From Cephalopachus bancanus (Eukaryota > Chordata > Mammalia > Primates > Tarsiidae), in assembly GCA_027257055.1 (NCBI GenBank), contig JAPVLO010000039.1, positions 3,192,501 to 3,256,500 of the forward strand: a stretch of 64,000 bases of DNA, in the 5' to 3' direction. Positions within the stretch are counted from its first letter, which is position 1; the number at the start of each line of letters is the position of its first letter. The notes beneath the pieces are model-generated. The model worked only from the letters and a program-made list of their open reading frames with translations, was not told the DNA's origin and searched no databases. Made by a program: the position numbers and the translations under genes. Shown piece by piece: positions 1 through 13,150 of the stretch.

Positions 1-590
1 TATCTACTTACAACCTTTCAGGGCCAGCCCACAAATCACAGCATAGAGAGTGGAATGACTGACTGTCCTGGTCTGACCAGGGGTAGGAGCATTTCCTAGG
101 ATGTAGAACTTTCAATGCTAAAACCAGGACATCTGAGCAAAACAGAAGGATGAGTTGCCCTACTTGGGAGAAGTTATGCATATACTTTGTTACAGAAGTT
201 AAGAAAAATATGGAATCCATCTTCCTCATGATTGTTGGTGTTAGAGATCACCTCTAGACATGATCTCCAATAATTCTCGATTTGCACAAAGGACAAAATG
301 TGTCTTCCGTGATAGAAGAAGTTGAGGAAAAAACTAACCTCCCCACTTTAAAAATATTTGCATGCATGTGTTCATTCATTGATTCCACAAATGTTCTAAC
401 TGGACACCCATCTCTGTGTATGCACTTGGAATAGAGTGGTGCTGAATGGGTCATATACACCTTTAAATCAGTGAGCAGCAAATAGCATAAAGGTGCATTT
501 TGCTTGGCCATTTTATCTTTTCAAAATATAACTTATTTGACAATATTTAAAAATTAGGAGATCTCAAATGAAAACTCAGATCTAATTTTT
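1..590. other. Unassigned intergenic DNA
   Basis: I recognise no repeat or gene here. Two short minus-strand open frames (73 and 85 codons) have no domain or splice context that I can see and look like chance frames. Confidence 0.5.
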
Positions 591-601
591 AGAAATATTG
601 A

Positions 602-892
602 GGTCAGGTGTGGTGCTCAAGCCTGTAATCCCAGAACTTTGGGAGGCCATGGTGAGAGGATTGCCTGAGCTCAGGGGTTTGAAACCAGCCTGGGAAAATT
701 GGCGAGACTTCATCTCTACAGTAAATCAAAAAATTAGCCAGGTGTGGTGGCATGCACCTGTAGTTCCAGCTACTTGGAAGGCTGAAGCGGAAGGATCACT
801 GGAGCCCAGCAGCTCAAAGCTGTGGTGGCCATGAGGGTGCCACTGCACTCCAGCCTGAGCAACAGAGTAAGACTCCGACTCAAAAAAAGAAA
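602..892 (+). repeat. Full-length dimeric Alu
   Basis: This is a left arm, a middle linker, a right arm ending GAGACTCCGACTC-like sequence, and a short A-rich tail. It is flanked by a perfect 11-base direct repeat, AGAAATATTGA, at 591-601 and 893-903, so the insertion boundaries are clear. The right arm reads AGCCCAGCAGCTC, the lineage type found elsewhere in the window. The 78-codon open frame across it is simply translated Alu. Confidence 0.95.
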
Positions 893-1102
893 AGAAATAT
901 TGAATGTGGCAGCAAAGTAAGGTCTACATTTTCATAGGGATGATAATTGCCCTCTTAAGGTAGAAAACACTTTCCAGTTCTCTACAGTCTCCACCACTTC
1001 TTGGGATCAGATGTTACTTAGCAAGTAGATTTACTAATTTGACTTAATGATCTGGCCTTGTAGGCACTTAAGTTTGTAGCTTCTTGATCTGGTTTGACAT
1101 GT

Positions 1103-1148
1103 AAACACACACACACAAACACACGCACACACACGCACACACACACAC
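1103..1148. repeat. (CA)n microsatellite
   Basis: Imperfect CA dinucleotide tract with a few AA and CG interruptions. Confidence 0.95.
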
Positions 1149-1257
1149 TACATTTTAGATATGGGATTAATATAGAACTTTAACAATTACATATAATATT
1201 TATCTTATCCTCAACATTTCCTGTCTGAAAAAGATACCAGTGTGTTGGCGGGAAAAC

Positions 1258-1292
1258 CATAGATAGATAGATAGATAGATGGAGATAGATAC
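1258..1292. repeat. (GATA)n microsatellite
   Basis: About six GATA units followed by GGAGATAGATA and then a short GA run. It is a short tetranucleotide repeat. Confidence 0.9.
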
Positions 1293-1628
1293 ACATAAGA
1301 GAGAGAGAGAATATGAATGCATCATGGTTGTGTGTATATTTTACATTCACTCAATACTCATTTTCTACAATGAAGGTTACGGGTCACTATCCTACATTAG
1401 GAAGACACCTCATTTCACTTAGGGCAAGTGAGCACAGGAAACCAATCGGCCTCTGGTCTTTGAGGCTCAATTTGTAGAAATGTATCATCACCTCTGAAAC
1501 CCTTTAGCCTTCTCACATGGCCACTGAAGTCAGTTATGGCACAGCACCTTGACTTTCTATTGGGATATTTCTACAAGGGATTCTATTTCATACAAGTGGC
1601 TCTACCGTAGTCAACTAAAGAAAAGAAT

Positions 1629-1783
1629 ATGTGGTAGTGCGCGCCTGTAGTTCCAGCTACTTGGAAGGCTGACGCGGAAGGATCACCGGAGCCCAGCAGG
1701 TCGAGGCTGCAGTGGCCAGGAGTGGCCACTGCACTCCAGTCTGGGCGACAGAGTGAGACTCCAACTCAAAAAAAAAAAAAAGA
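1629..1783 (+). repeat. 5'-truncated Alu (right arm only)
   Basis: Only the right monomer is present, beginning at GTGGTAGTGCGCGCC and ending in an A tail. A perfect 12-base direct repeat, AAAGAAAAGAAT, lies at 1617-1628 and 1784-1795. This is therefore a genuine truncated insertion rather than a deletion of a full-length Alu. CpG dinucleotides are well kept (GCGCGCC, GGTCGAGG), which suggests a fairly young copy. Confidence 0.93.
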
Positions 1784-1799
1784 AAAGAAAAGAATGAGT

Positions 1800-4700
1800 T
1801 TCTTCGAGTAAGAAGTTACTAAATCCATGCTAATTCCCACTTTCTTTTTCCACTTCAAGGTGTGCACAGCAAGAATTATGTGTTCAAATATTAATATGCT
1901 TTGCCTCTCCCCATTTTTTCTTATTCTCTACTCTTTCACTATTCCCTCTCCAACTCCATTACTTAGCACAAGTCAATACAAACAAATTAATGGATTTTTG
2001 TTGTCTTTTCTTCTTATTTTGCTGAAGTTTAAGTCAAGTAATATTGTATTGGTAATCCATTTGACTAGCAGAGTGCTGCATTTTATTTAATTATATTTGA
2101 ATATCTTTGAACTTGAATTATGCTCTCCTGTTCACCAAAATGCTCGCATATCTCGATTGTATCATACCAGGTCTGCCTCACTCATTTACTTGCCTAAACT
2201 TTGTAGGTATTGGGTTCATGACCCTTGGCTGAAAAGCCCATGGGAGAGATGAGGGCATGTGACCTGAAATAAAACCAAAGGAATAATAATGCCCATGAGG
2301 GTAAGGAGAAGAAGTTAGGAAGTCTCTAAGAGGGGCAGATAGCTCTGGGTTCCAAGAAGAAGACAGCTGCATGGTGCCACTAGGTAGGCTGGAAGCTAAG
2401 TGACAGGGCTCCCAGCTTCACTACAGAGTCATCATCCTTAAAGATAGCAGCGAACAATCTGAGCCACCAAGCCAAGAGAAGCCACGGGTACTTGATAGCA
2501 GACGTTGCTGTGGTAACCACTATTAACTGACCCACCCCCAGTGCCTTTTTGGTACCATATACCTCCCAGGCTCATGTACATCCCTAGGAAAAAGGGAGAG
2601 GAGTGAAATGGCTAAAAGTGAATGGTTTGCTTGATAGGAACAAGAAACTGAATTTAAAATTAAACTGATTCAAAATAAATAATGAAATAAGTACCTGTTG
2701 TACAACTGAGTTAGAGTACTGAGCTTTCCTATAGGCTTTGAGGAAGCTAACAAGCCCATCTGATCCATAGTGAGGCAAATACAGTCTAGGTCTAGAATTT
2801 GTAATAGTCCAACGGATATATACCTATTATTTCTTGCTTTTAAAAAATACTTAATCTTCAGCTTCTATGAGTCTAAATGATTCTCCTGTTTATGTTTTTC
2901 TGCCTCTTCTCAGTTTGCACCCATTCATTCTCCCACCTGCTTGAACATGTGGTCCCCTGCAAGGAATGAGATTCGCTCTAAGATGGAGAAACATTTTATC
3001 ACTATGACACAAGCAGGAGACAGCTGTTTCACATTAATCAAATATGGGAGGTGTTACAATCCCTGTACTCTGGAGTCCAGAGGTTAAACAGACGGAATGG
3101 AACATTCAGTGGGCTGTTCCCTCGGGGGGTGTCAGCAAATTATTTCTATGTTTGAAATTCTGTGCATAACCAAACTGATGATTCAGTCAATTCCTCAAAC
3201 CTTGTTCCTTGAAATGAGCAGAATGACATTTTCTATTTACTGCCACTCCCAAACTTTCATTTTTAAATCATTTTAATAACAAAGCAAACATATTCAAACA
3301 TTCAATTCAAAACCAATTTTTTCCCCATTTGCAACCTGGTAGATCCAGAGCTGCTTTCACAGTGGACACATTTAAATCCCCTGTTCTCAGGCCTCAGTAG
3401 AAATTATTTTTAAATAATTAATCCCATTATCAGTTATCAGCTCAGCACAATAATTAATCAATTGCAAAGCAATGGCCTGAAACCAACACTGATTAAGCTA
3501 CTGGTGGCCTACCTGTTTAAGTGGCTTCTAATCTGCTACAGAAATCGAATACTACTGTGATACATTAGATCATGTAAGGCAATCAGCATCCACCTAAACT
3601 TTATGAAAGAAAGTCTTCATTAAAGAGTCAAGTTACTAAACACTAAACTTGATGTGAAAAATGACTTGAGAAGCCCAACCGAATCAGTGCGGGCACCATT
3701 ATTTAACCTGCTTTTACAGGACATCACTCGACACTGCTACTGTACAATGGAAGTCCTCACAAAGTAGATTCATCTTGAACCAGAAATCTTCAATATTGTA
3801 GTAGAAAATATCCTACTGGATGACTGGAATTTCACTGAGTTAGTTCACAGGGAATCTGGACACCACGGAAGATCTCCAGAATGGATTTCTGTACATTCTG
3901 TAGACAGGCTCAACTGCCATAGAGCACTATGAAGCAGACAGGTTGGGAAGAATCCAATCATTTCTTCCACTTAAAACCACATGGTTGCTCATTTCCCATT
4001 ATCATCTCTCTGGTCACAGGGCAAAAGTATATTCTTCCCTTTTCGTGGAAACTCTAGCACTTTCTACTATATTATCCTCAACCATAGTGCCTTGAAGGAA
4101 TATTTAAGCCACTAAAAAGACTGACCTTGACAAGGCAATGTTTAGACATATTAGTTTATCAATAAGGGAAATCCGTTATTGGATTCTCCAGGCAGGTATT
4201 GCTTAAATAATCCATGTTACCAAGGCCAAGGTCATCAGCATGACTTTTAAAAATCATTCATTATGAAATATTTAAAATATATAATTGCTATGAAATATGG
4301 ATAATAATAAAACCATCACTTAACTACCCAACTCCTAACTTGAGATATAGAACACAGGTATAGTGAGATGATCAATATGTATTGAGTCAATGAACAAATT
4401 AATTTAAAAGTATATAAATAATGTCCTCCATATAAAAACTGCTGCCACTTCTATTACCATTATTAGCAGAAATGAGTGCTTCTATTTTTCTAAAATTTAA
4501 GGTGAATTTCACTGAAGTCAGGAACATCTTCCCTTTGGTCTTCCCATGAGGAGTGGCCAAGTTATACTGGCCTAGGTATAGGTCACAAACAGTGTTAGTA
4601 GAATGAATATTATACCTATGTTTTGCATCATAATGAGTACAGTACAGCTGGAGCCAGCAACCAGCAAGGACTGAGGATGGAGAGCAAGGGAAGGGTCAGT

Positions 4701-5480
4701 TAACAGAAATCCTTAGTCATCACAGGTGGGATCTGGGTCTTGCTTCATGAGCAATGAGAAACCACCAATGGAATTCAGCTGGGAAACGATTTATCTCAAA
4801 GGCCCTGACAATGAATTGTGGCCTTGAGACAAAGTGCGTGAGAAGGTCAGTCAGGAGTCTGTTGTGGTCTTCAGGCAATAACCCATGGTGGCCTGCACCA
4901 GAGAGAGATGGAGGTGTTGAATTGCTTGGTCTAATCAATGATGGGAAGCCTGCCTTAACACCCAGAGTTCACATGGCAGCCAATCCATGTTGGCTTGCAA
5001 CTTGGCAAAATAAAGCTGTGAGCGTACACCAAGAGAACATAGATCAGAGAAGAGGGCATTAAGAGAGCAAGTCACTGAGGCATCTCTGAACAGACGAGAG
5101 ACCGCACATGACTAGAGGAAGAGTTATCTTCAAACTTTACAACAAACATGAAGGGAAGAAGTACACATTTCCTGGGGACTGAGGCTCTGTTAAATGTATT
5201 CAATACAAAGAGTCATTACTCTGGCATTGAAATCATAGTGAAGGCAGTTCTTCCAGGATAAAGACAGGTTACTGGTTGTTAGGATTTAGGAAGGAGAAGA
5301 AAGTACAGGATGATAGGCAAGGTTTTGGAGGAAAAGACTCTATTTATACCATTTCTTAGGTATCTGCTGTGATATTGCAATCAGGATCTTTAAAATTGTT
5401 TGTCCCTGCTACAATTATCAGAGGCCAATTCAACCCTTCTAGTGGTTTCCTCAAATAAATGGAAAAGAAACATTTTATTT
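1800..5480. other. Mostly unassigned unique DNA
   Basis: I recognise no young repeat or coding exon in this stretch. The 102- and 72-codon frames at 4.72-5.06 kb overlap on opposite strands and look like chance. An AT-rich stretch at 3390-3490 holds repeated TAATTAAT/AATAATTAAT words and could be conserved noncoding sequence, but I cannot test that. Confidence 0.4.
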
Positions 5481-5481
5481 T

Positions 5482-5762
5482 ATTCACTTTACCTTTACTT
5501 CTTGATTGAGGTATAACATTGATCCAATAAGGTACAAAATGTTTAAATTGTTATAAATTAGATATAACATGAAATTTAACATTCTAGCCATTTTTTAAGT
5601 GTACAGTTCAGCTGCATTATGTACATTCACATTGTTGGGCAACCATCACTGCCATCCACCCACAGAACTTTTCTTAATCTTGTAAAACTGAATTTTGCAC
5701 CCATTAAATGATAACTTTGGTTATTCTCCACATCCCTAGCTTCTGGCAACCATGAAAGTGCA
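5482..5762 (-). repeat. Old L1 3' fragment (L1M type)
   Basis: Read on the plus strand it shows the reverse-complement pattern of old mammalian L1 3' ends: TTGAGGTATAACATTGA, then TTTTTAAGTGTACAGTTCAG, then ACCATCACTGCCATCCACC, then CTGGCAACCATGAAAG. It is diverged and ends close to the CA tract that follows. Confidence 0.65.
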
Positions 5763-5785
5763 GGAATCTTAAGTGTACAGTTTGA

Positions 5786-5828
<43 letters not shown>
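5786..5828. repeat. (CA)n microsatellite
   Basis: Near-perfect CA tract of about 21 units. It produces a spurious open frame on the minus strand (repeated CV residues). Confidence 0.97.
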
Positions 5829-5829
<1 letters not shown>

Positions 5830-5830
<1 letters not shown>

Positions 5831-6655
5831 AGATCAAGAGTTTGAACATCTCAAGTGCCCCAAAACTTCCCCTCCTGCCATTCTGAGACATGTTTATTTT
5901 TCTCTCTCATGTTCCTGGTTCTCTCTCCATCATAATGCAAAAGCCGTTATGAGGTGCTTATTCAACATGGCATTTTATTTTTCTTTATACAGAGGGAAAG
6001 AAACAGATGTGACACCACCTCTAAATTCTCCACAAATTTATAGCCTGAACTTGACAAAGGAAGGACTCTGAAGTGCTGAAAGTCTCCTTCTGCACGTGGG
6101 GTTTGTGCTGCATGACAAAATACAGGAGTACAAAGTATAAACCACAGTTCAGCTCAATGCAGAACTTCCTGTATGAATTGATGTGGGTTGCTCCAGTCAT
6201 GCCTGCCAGCGTCCATTCCCTCTGCTCCTCTGCTTTTAGAAACACAGCTTGGCATCTCCTTAGGAAACCTCTCGTGTGCAACCTCAGTTTGCAAGGTGGG
6301 CTGAGCCAGATGCATGGTGGGCAGGTAAAACTGGGTTTGGCCAATGAACATAAGCAGCCCCAGGCCATTAGGGCTGGTGCAGATACAGGAAGAGAGGTCA
6401 ATGAGATTGACTGGGATTCTACATCTCACCTCCAGCAGCTATGCAATCTTGAGGATGTTTGGGAAAACCTCGCCGGACATTCAAGATAAAATGGGAAGAT
6501 AATTCCCATATTCTAGAACTGCAGTGAGACCTAATGATATAACAAAATAAATCTATGAGCCTGTCACATGGCATAGAGTAAATACTACATAAATTGCACG
6601 TGTCAGTATTAATTCTAGCATGAAAGTAATCACCATTGTGATTTTTTATAATAAA
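5830..6655. other. Unassigned DNA with chance open frames
   Basis: Frames of 138 codons (plus) and 126 and 91 codons (minus) overlap here. None shows a recognisable domain, and their overlap on both strands points to a stop-poor stretch rather than a gene. Confidence 0.4.
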
Positions 6656-6657
6656 GT

Positions 6658-6782
6658 GCGCTATAATGACACTCCTGTAGCCTGTGAACATCTTGAAGAC
6701 AAGAATACCATCCTATCTATGTCTGTATTTCTGGTGTCTGGCACATTATGGATCCTTTGTAAACATCTGTTGGCTAGACCAA
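6658..6782 (+). repeat. L2 3'-end fragment
   Basis: The order of words (GTGAACATCTTGAAGACAAG, then TCTGTATTTCTGGTGTCTGG, then CACATTATGGATC) follows the ancient mammalian L2 3' region. It is strongly diverged. Confidence 0.55.
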
Positions 6783-6994
6783 ATGGCCTAAGGTATGTTT
6801 TTAAACTATTGATCTGGGCCCCATCCCTGTCTCTTATTATTTACTTGCTTCTTAACATATACATGCATTTGCTGTAGATGAAGTAAGCAGTTTTATAATT
6901 TAGAGTTTTTTTTTAAAAGCAGGATTTATTAAGAGGATAGAAAACTCCCACAGTAGGAGGGGATCTGAGGAGGCTGCCCTATAATTTAGACTTC

Positions 6995-7241
6995 TGATCC
7001 CCCTTTGTCCCATCTGATTGGAGTGATGCATCTATAAGCCAAAGAATGACAAAATTTGGAAGAAACATCAAAGCCAGGAAAGACAAGAAAGGATCCCACC
7101 CTAAAGACCTCAGGGGAGCACAGTCCTGACTGCATCCTGGTTTCAGACTTGTGGCTTCCAGAACTGTGAGAGAACACATTTCTGGTGTTTAAGCCACTCC
7201 ATTGTGGTGCTTTGTTATGGGAGCCCTAGAAAACGAATACA
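6995..7241 (+). repeat. MLT1-type LTR fragment (ERVL-MaLR)
   Basis: The 3' part of an MLT1 LTR is recognisable: GGCTTCCAGAACTGTGAGAG, then TTTCTGGTGTTTAAGCCACT, then GTGCTTTGTTATGGGAGCCC, ending near AAAACGAATAC. No internal retroviral sequence follows, so this is a solitary, 5'-incomplete LTR. Confidence 0.8.
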
Positions 7242-7244
7242 CTG

Positions 7245-10090
7245 GCTCTCTATGGGATGCTGAAGCTCTTAACAAGAATGTCTATGTGGTTGGTTATAAA
7301 CAGGAGAAAAAAAGACCAAGTTACAAAGCCAAACCTGTGTTTGGTCACTCCCTAAGGAGGTTCCTGAACCGTTTCACTGTTACCAAAAAGCTGTGTAGTG
7401 GAAATTGGGTGCTTTGACTATTCACAGCTCTTTCCCCCTTCTTTGGCAAGCAAACAATGACTCTTGAAATCCAGGGCATAAGGATGCCAACGATGGAAGA
7501 GTGGAGTGAGCAGCCTCTCTCACGCGTCAAAGAGAAGGAGTACCGAGCAGTACAGATAGGTACCGGCAGGAAAATCTCCAGACACTTGCCTGTCCTAGGG
7601 GTGGTGATGTAAATGCTGAGTCTGTGGGACTCTAGGGTAATGCAGGAAACATCACAGCCCTCGGGTTTACTTTCTCACTACTTGACTTAATGAGTTGAGC
7701 AAACACTTTGGCTCTTCAATAAAAGCACAATCTCAAGTTTCTTAAAAGGGATACAAAGTGGCTAATGGACTGGGAGAAATTGGTTGTAGCTGGAAGCACA
7801 TTTCAGAAGTACATTTTGTTTATATTAAAACCTCATTTAAGTATCAGTTCAAGGGAAAGCTGCTAACAGGGCAAGTTTAATATGACTAATACTCGCACAA
7901 ACTCAGAGCATTCCATTTCCATCAACCCAAGAGATATAATTTTAAAAACATTTTAAAGTCACTAATATGGTAAGATGCTACTAATATGGCACAAATTATA
8001 ACAAGAAGGCACAAACATGATACCGAATATTTGCTGAGGAACTTAGTAGCAAATTTTATCATTGTACTAATATGATGACAGGTTGCAAATACCAGCATTC
8101 CACTGTACCATATCCCCATTAGCCCATGTTTATGATGTTACAAATGGCACAGTTATTCACAGATTAGTTCATCTTTGAGACTTTGTGCTCTTGATGCTAA
8201 TAAATGCACTGGCTTCACCGCCTACACGAACCTGAAATTCCCATTTTGACTTCTGTAAGAGAATTCATCACGTAAACCTCATTTCAGTTTGCAAAACAGC
8301 ATTCACTTTGGTCAGTTAAACATGGAGATCACTGATATGTTTTGAAACAATTGGGCTGAAAGGCCCTTGCCCAACAATGCCAAGATTTCCCCTCATGGAC
8401 TGTCTGAACAAGGACTAGCTTGATTGGAATGTTGTGTGTGCAGCCGGGAAGCTGCTTGCTCGGAGGAATAATTCCCCCAGAGCTAAAAACTCCACAAGCC
8501 TTGAAGAGATTTCTGGGCAGAAAATTACAAGCGCATCAGGAGAAGTCTGTGCAAGAAAAACCCTCTGGGGTCTCGTCCACTAAATGTCGCTGCTCCAGGA
8601 TATCAGACTGATGCCTTTGCCCACCCCTCCCACTTATACCAAATCATACTGCACCCTTCCAAGTTGCTCCAGAAATGCAATATTAGAAAATTGTTAGAAA
8701 GTAAGTGTTTAACTAAGACAATAACCAGCAGTCTGTTCACAAGTCTCAAGAGAGGTGATGCTACTTAAGCCATACAAGGAACTGTCATTATCTCCAGGGC
8801 TCACAGGAGGTATACGAGTGGGCATATCAACCATGACACTGGAATGAGAACTTGCAGTGGTGATTCCATATTATGTATAAACTGCAACAAGTGAATATCT
8901 TGGTTGGGAATGGGAAGGGGATATTTAGTATTGCTTACGTTTTTTTCTGTGTTGTCAATTTTTGTTTAAATCAGTGTGCATTATTAGAAGGAAAAATTTC
9001 ATTTGCAAAAAAATAAAATATTTCTATTGAAACCATTTGAAGACAATCAAATACTTACAGGAGTCCCAAAGGTATTCCATCAGAGTGAAATGAGAAAGTA
9101 TATGGCATATTTTTTGCATACTAAACATACCAAAATATTTTACATTTCCAAAAAGAAAAGTGATATCTTCTATTTTAATTTATTTCTGTATTGATCATGA
9201 GACTCTTCTTGATCTCTAAGTTTTATATTTTTGACAAAGACTTGGCTAAAATCATCCATTTCTTATTCACTTAACTCTACTACAAAAAAAAGCACAAATA
9301 TGAAAATAAATAGCAACTGACACCTAGTGTTCATTTTGGGGAAACAATAGGGAAGGGTGAAGACTTTGAAAAAAGTACAGTATACCTGCTATAGAAATAA
9401 AACAATGGTTATTCAGTCACAACAAATTGTCTTTATGTTGTCTGGATTTTTATTTATTTAAAAATATTTATTATTTTAAGGAAAAGCCCCAAATCTGGAT
9501 ATTTCTGTAAAACCTCCAGATTCTTAAATATTGGCAATTTTAAAAATCATATATGCTAGAAAGCATTGTCCCAAGTCAACACAACTGAAAGTTTTCCACT
9601 TCACAATGCCTCCCTTAAAGATGTTTCTGACAGCCTCTTAGTGCTCTATAAAGAATTGTTAACTAAAACAAATAACTGCTTGCATTCAAAGACTTTGATC
9701 ATCTCAGAGAAATGACGCACGTTTACTGCTGGTGCCTGGCAGGGGCCTCTCTATACACATATGCAAGATCACTGCAGTCTGGACCCTTACAACGGAACAC
9801 AACTCACTTGTCTGTGATGAGAGCAGCTCCACAGCCTCAGCTGTGTAATCTGTTTCTAGTAACAGAGGACCACCTCTTTGCTACCAGGGAGTTTGATATA
9901 TGCCCCCTTCTACATTTTGATGAGTCCCCTTGATGCTTGTTTCTCTTTTTCTATAACTCTCTCTCATTGACTTCTCTTTGATGCTGCTGTCACTGAGTTC
10001 TCCTACCTCTCTTCAGCCTCCTGGTTACCAGTCCCAGGAGTTTTCACAATGCCTCACTGGGGGATGGCATTATAGGACTGATTCCACTAT
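7245..10090. other. Mostly unassigned DNA
   Basis: No repeat family or exon is recognised with confidence. Short frames at 7.2, 8.4, 9.0 and 9.7 kb have no domain signature. Confidence 0.4.
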
Positions 10091-10740
10091 ATGCATTATA
10101 GAGAGCAGACACTATACAGAAGACAAATAGAGATTTTTTTTTTTCCACACAAAGATACCTTCTGTGTATCTTTGGTTTTCGGTTTTTTTATGATGTTCTC
10201 AGGTATGAATTTTCCTTTTATTTCCACTGCTTATTTTTCACTCATACTCTCTGGAGTACAGGTTGATGTTTACACCAAATTTAGAAAATTTTAGTCTTTA
10301 TTTCTTCAAATAGGTTTTTGTCCCATTTCCCTCTCTCTCTTCTCCATTCAGAAATCCAATTATATGCAATTAAGTACTTGTTATTTCCCAGAAATCACTG
10401 AGGTTTTGTTCAGTTCTTTTCAATATTTTCATTCCCTCTGTTCTTCAGTTCTATTCTGCCCTATCTGTATGTTTACTGATTTCTTTATTCAGCATTTTGC
10501 CACTGATATTTACATTTCAGATATTATGCCTCACATTCTAGATCTCAATTTGGGTTCCCTTCTGTGATTTTCATTTGATTCCTGGAACTTCTCATCTGTG
10601 AACTCACTGTGTCCATCTTTTCCTATAAATCCTTCAATATTTATAATAGTTATTTTAAAGTCCCTGTCTACTTTAATCCCAGCATTTGCATCATCTTGTA
10701 GTCCCTTTCTATTGACTATTTTTTCTCTTCATCAATGGTC

Positions 10741-10940
10741 AGAAACCACTTCCTAGAGGGTCAGGAAATAAAAGTTGTAGGCTCTGCAGGCCATATGGTC
10801 TCAGCTGAAACTGTTCAACTTCATCATTACAGCAAAAAGTAGCCATGGGCAAAATGGAAACAAATGGTGATGGCAGCATTCCAATAAAATAAGGATATTT
10901 ACAGAAACACCACAGGCTGCAGTTTGCCAAACCTTGCTCT
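10741..10940 (+). mobile_element. Nonautonomous hAT (Charlie-like) element
   Basis: It follows the consensus of a common mammalian hAT miniature element: TTGTAGGCTCTGCAGGCC, then ATATGGTCTCAGCTGAAAC, then GCATTCCAATAAAAT, then CAGGCTGCAGTTTGCCAA. It carries no coding sequence. It interrupts the old L1, whose sequence resumes at about 10945. Confidence 0.75.
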
Positions 10941-11217
10941 AGATTATCAGTTTGTTTTTCTCTATTCTTCACGTGTCTAGTATTTATTTGTTTTTACTGT
11001 TACACTGGCATTTCAATTGTAGGAGGTTCAATACATAGAACAGATTGTAGGGGAGTCTGAATCACGTTGTCTTCATTTGAATGGTGGTTGAGTTTTGTTC
11101 TGGCAGCACTTAAGTCACTGACATATGTTCTTGACCCTGTAAAGTTCATGTTTGTTCTTTGTTGGGAAAATCTACTTAGGATTTGTCCATAGTCATAAAA
11201 CATGGCCCTTACTTTAG

Positions 11218-11412
11218 GGCAGGGATTGGCTAATGTTTTCTGAAAAGAGCCAGTGAGTAAAACTTTTACGCTTTGCAGGTGATATACAATCTCAGCCACA
11301 CATTCCTATTTAACCCTTTAAAAAACAATTTAAAAAGTATTCTTGATCATGGACTGTACAAAATAGGCCACAGGCCAGATGTGGCTTGTGGGGCATAATT
11401 TGCTGACATCTG
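11218..11412 (+). mobile_element. Nonautonomous hAT (Charlie-like) element
   Basis: Same family as the copy at 10741. It begins GGCAGGGATTGGCTAATG, continues TTTTCTGAAAAGAGCCAG, and ends TAATTTGCTGACATCTGTCC. The ends are imperfect inverted repeats (CAGGGATTGGCTAA against TTTGCTGACATCTG), as expected for hAT. Confidence 0.8.
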
Positions 11413-11919
11413 TCCTAAGATATGTGCCGTACCTCTATAGTCTGATCCTTCTGGAGTCTCAGCTGAATGTGCAAAATCTCCAATATCTCCATTTAGGCCT
11501 CTGCATCACAGTTAATCCTTTTCACAAGGCCTCATGGGGCCTGGTCCTGCAAATGTGTAGCTTATTTCTCAGGGAAGGAAGACCATGAAGGCTTCTGCCT
11601 CCCACACAGCTTTATGCTTTCCAGTATCCAGCTTCACAAATTCCAGCTACCTCATCATCCCCAGCTTCTGACTTCATCCACACCCTCTGCTCTCTACTTA
11701 GTGTCTGCTGCCCTGCACCTATGGTTGAGAGATTCCTCCCAAGTACAAACCTGGGTCAATATGGGTCTCATCTCCTATGTCTCTATTCCCTGAAGGCTCA
11801 CAACTCTGTGCTGCTTGGTACACAGTGCCTGAAAAATTATGTCTCCTGCATTTTGTTTTTAGGTTGTTTATGGTAGAATGCATTCTGCCATGGCCCAAAG
11901 CAGAAGATCCTCTGATACA

Positions 11920-12890
11920 TTCCAGTATCTAGTCTTGGGAAAGCTCTCTGGGATAAAGGTTATCTTTAGGCCATATTATGTTGTTGGTGCCATACCGCTT
12001 TCTTTCATTGTATGAAAAATAAAAAGTAATAATCATCAATATTTACAAACATGTATTAGTACCTACTATGTTATAGGCATGGTGGAGAAGAATTATGAAT
12101 AAAATAAGCATTGTCTTAGCAGTAAGAGGAATAAATCCAAAGGGTGTGAAAGGCAAGACAGAGAGAGAAACCATGAGCAAGTAAACTGGTAAATAAACTA
12201 GAAATAACAGATTGTGGGTAAGTGCTAATGAAAGTGATAAGCATGGTGACAAATGAAGAATCAGAGGAGCAATTAATTAAGCTTTTGAAAGGTCATTCTG
12301 GCCCTAAGGAGTGAATGAAAGGTTGAGTGATCATAATGTATTCTCCAAACCAAGACTTTATTGGGAGAGATGAAAGTGCTATTAATAATTACACCAGAAC
12401 AACAGTTGTAACTGGCACTTTTTTAGGCAACCCAGGAATTATATTTTACCCTAAAATTATGTTTGCCCAAAAAGGAAACAAGACTAGAAAATATGTCAGA
12501 GAGTTTTGGACACCAGTAGAATAATCTAGATGAGAAATTATGGTGACCTCAACTATGTTTTGAGGGTGAATTTTGAGAGAATTCACAGACTTGAGAGGTG
12601 TTAGGAATCTCAAATCTAAAGGAGGGGGTAGAGGTGAAGAGAATGTAGAAGGCAAGACTCAGTTTCTGACCTCAACAATTGAATTAACAACTGATATAAA
12701 GAAACATAAAAAGAGAGGAAGACCAGATTAATGTGTGTATATGTGTGGGGGGGGTGATAGGAGAAGTGATGAGTATAGCTTTGTGTATATTGACTTTAAG
12801 ATAATTAAATGATAATTAAGTTAAAATAAACAGTAACCTTTTGTGCATAAGGTTCTAGAACTCAAATAACATTTCAAAACTGAGAAAAAA
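11920..12890. other. Unassigned DNA, probably old repeat
   Basis: The phrase TACCTACTATGTTATAGGCA near 12060 resembles an old LINE-derived repeat, but I cannot place boundaries. No exon is recognised. Confidence 0.35.
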
Positions 12891-12894
12891 ATAT

Positions 12895-13150
12895 ATTCTT
12901 TAAAATATCTCCCCTAGTCTCTGCAGCTAGGAGTAATAATATCCTTCTCTGAGTGTTCATAATACCTCCCTCACTTCATGCCTAAGAAATGGGATTTTCT
13001 TCTGCCTTACATTAACATTATTTATATCTATTTTATATCACTTATATCATACTACCTAGCAGAATGCATAGCTCTTGTCAGCAAGACATTACTACATTTC
13101 TGGTGGTGTATATAGCAGGTGCTCAATAAAAGTTTTTAGAATAGCATAAT
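12895..13150 (+). repeat. L2 3'-end fragment
   Basis: The sequence ends with GCAGGTGCTCAATAAAAG followed by TTTTTAG, a typical L2 3' terminus. Upstream words (CTACCTAGCAGAATGCATAG) also fit the family. Confidence 0.65.

Larger units (their letters stand above)
10095..11920 (+). repeat. Old L1 (L1M-like) with nested hAT elements
   Basis: The sequence matches the order of an old L1 region: TTCTTCAAATAGG, TTTCAGATATTATGCC, TTCATTTGATTCCTGG, AATATTTATAATAGTTATTTT, then TATTCTTCACGTGTCTAG after the first nested element, then GGTTAATCC-like and finally CATGGCCCAAAGCAGAAG. Two hAT miniature elements split it at 10741-10940 and 11218-11412. The strand is given as read and could be reversed with respect to the family consensus. 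Confidence 0.6.

Noticed and set aside
6021..6489. 138-codon plus and 126-codon minus frames
   Set aside because: They overlap on opposite strands without any domain, which suggests a stop-poor region.
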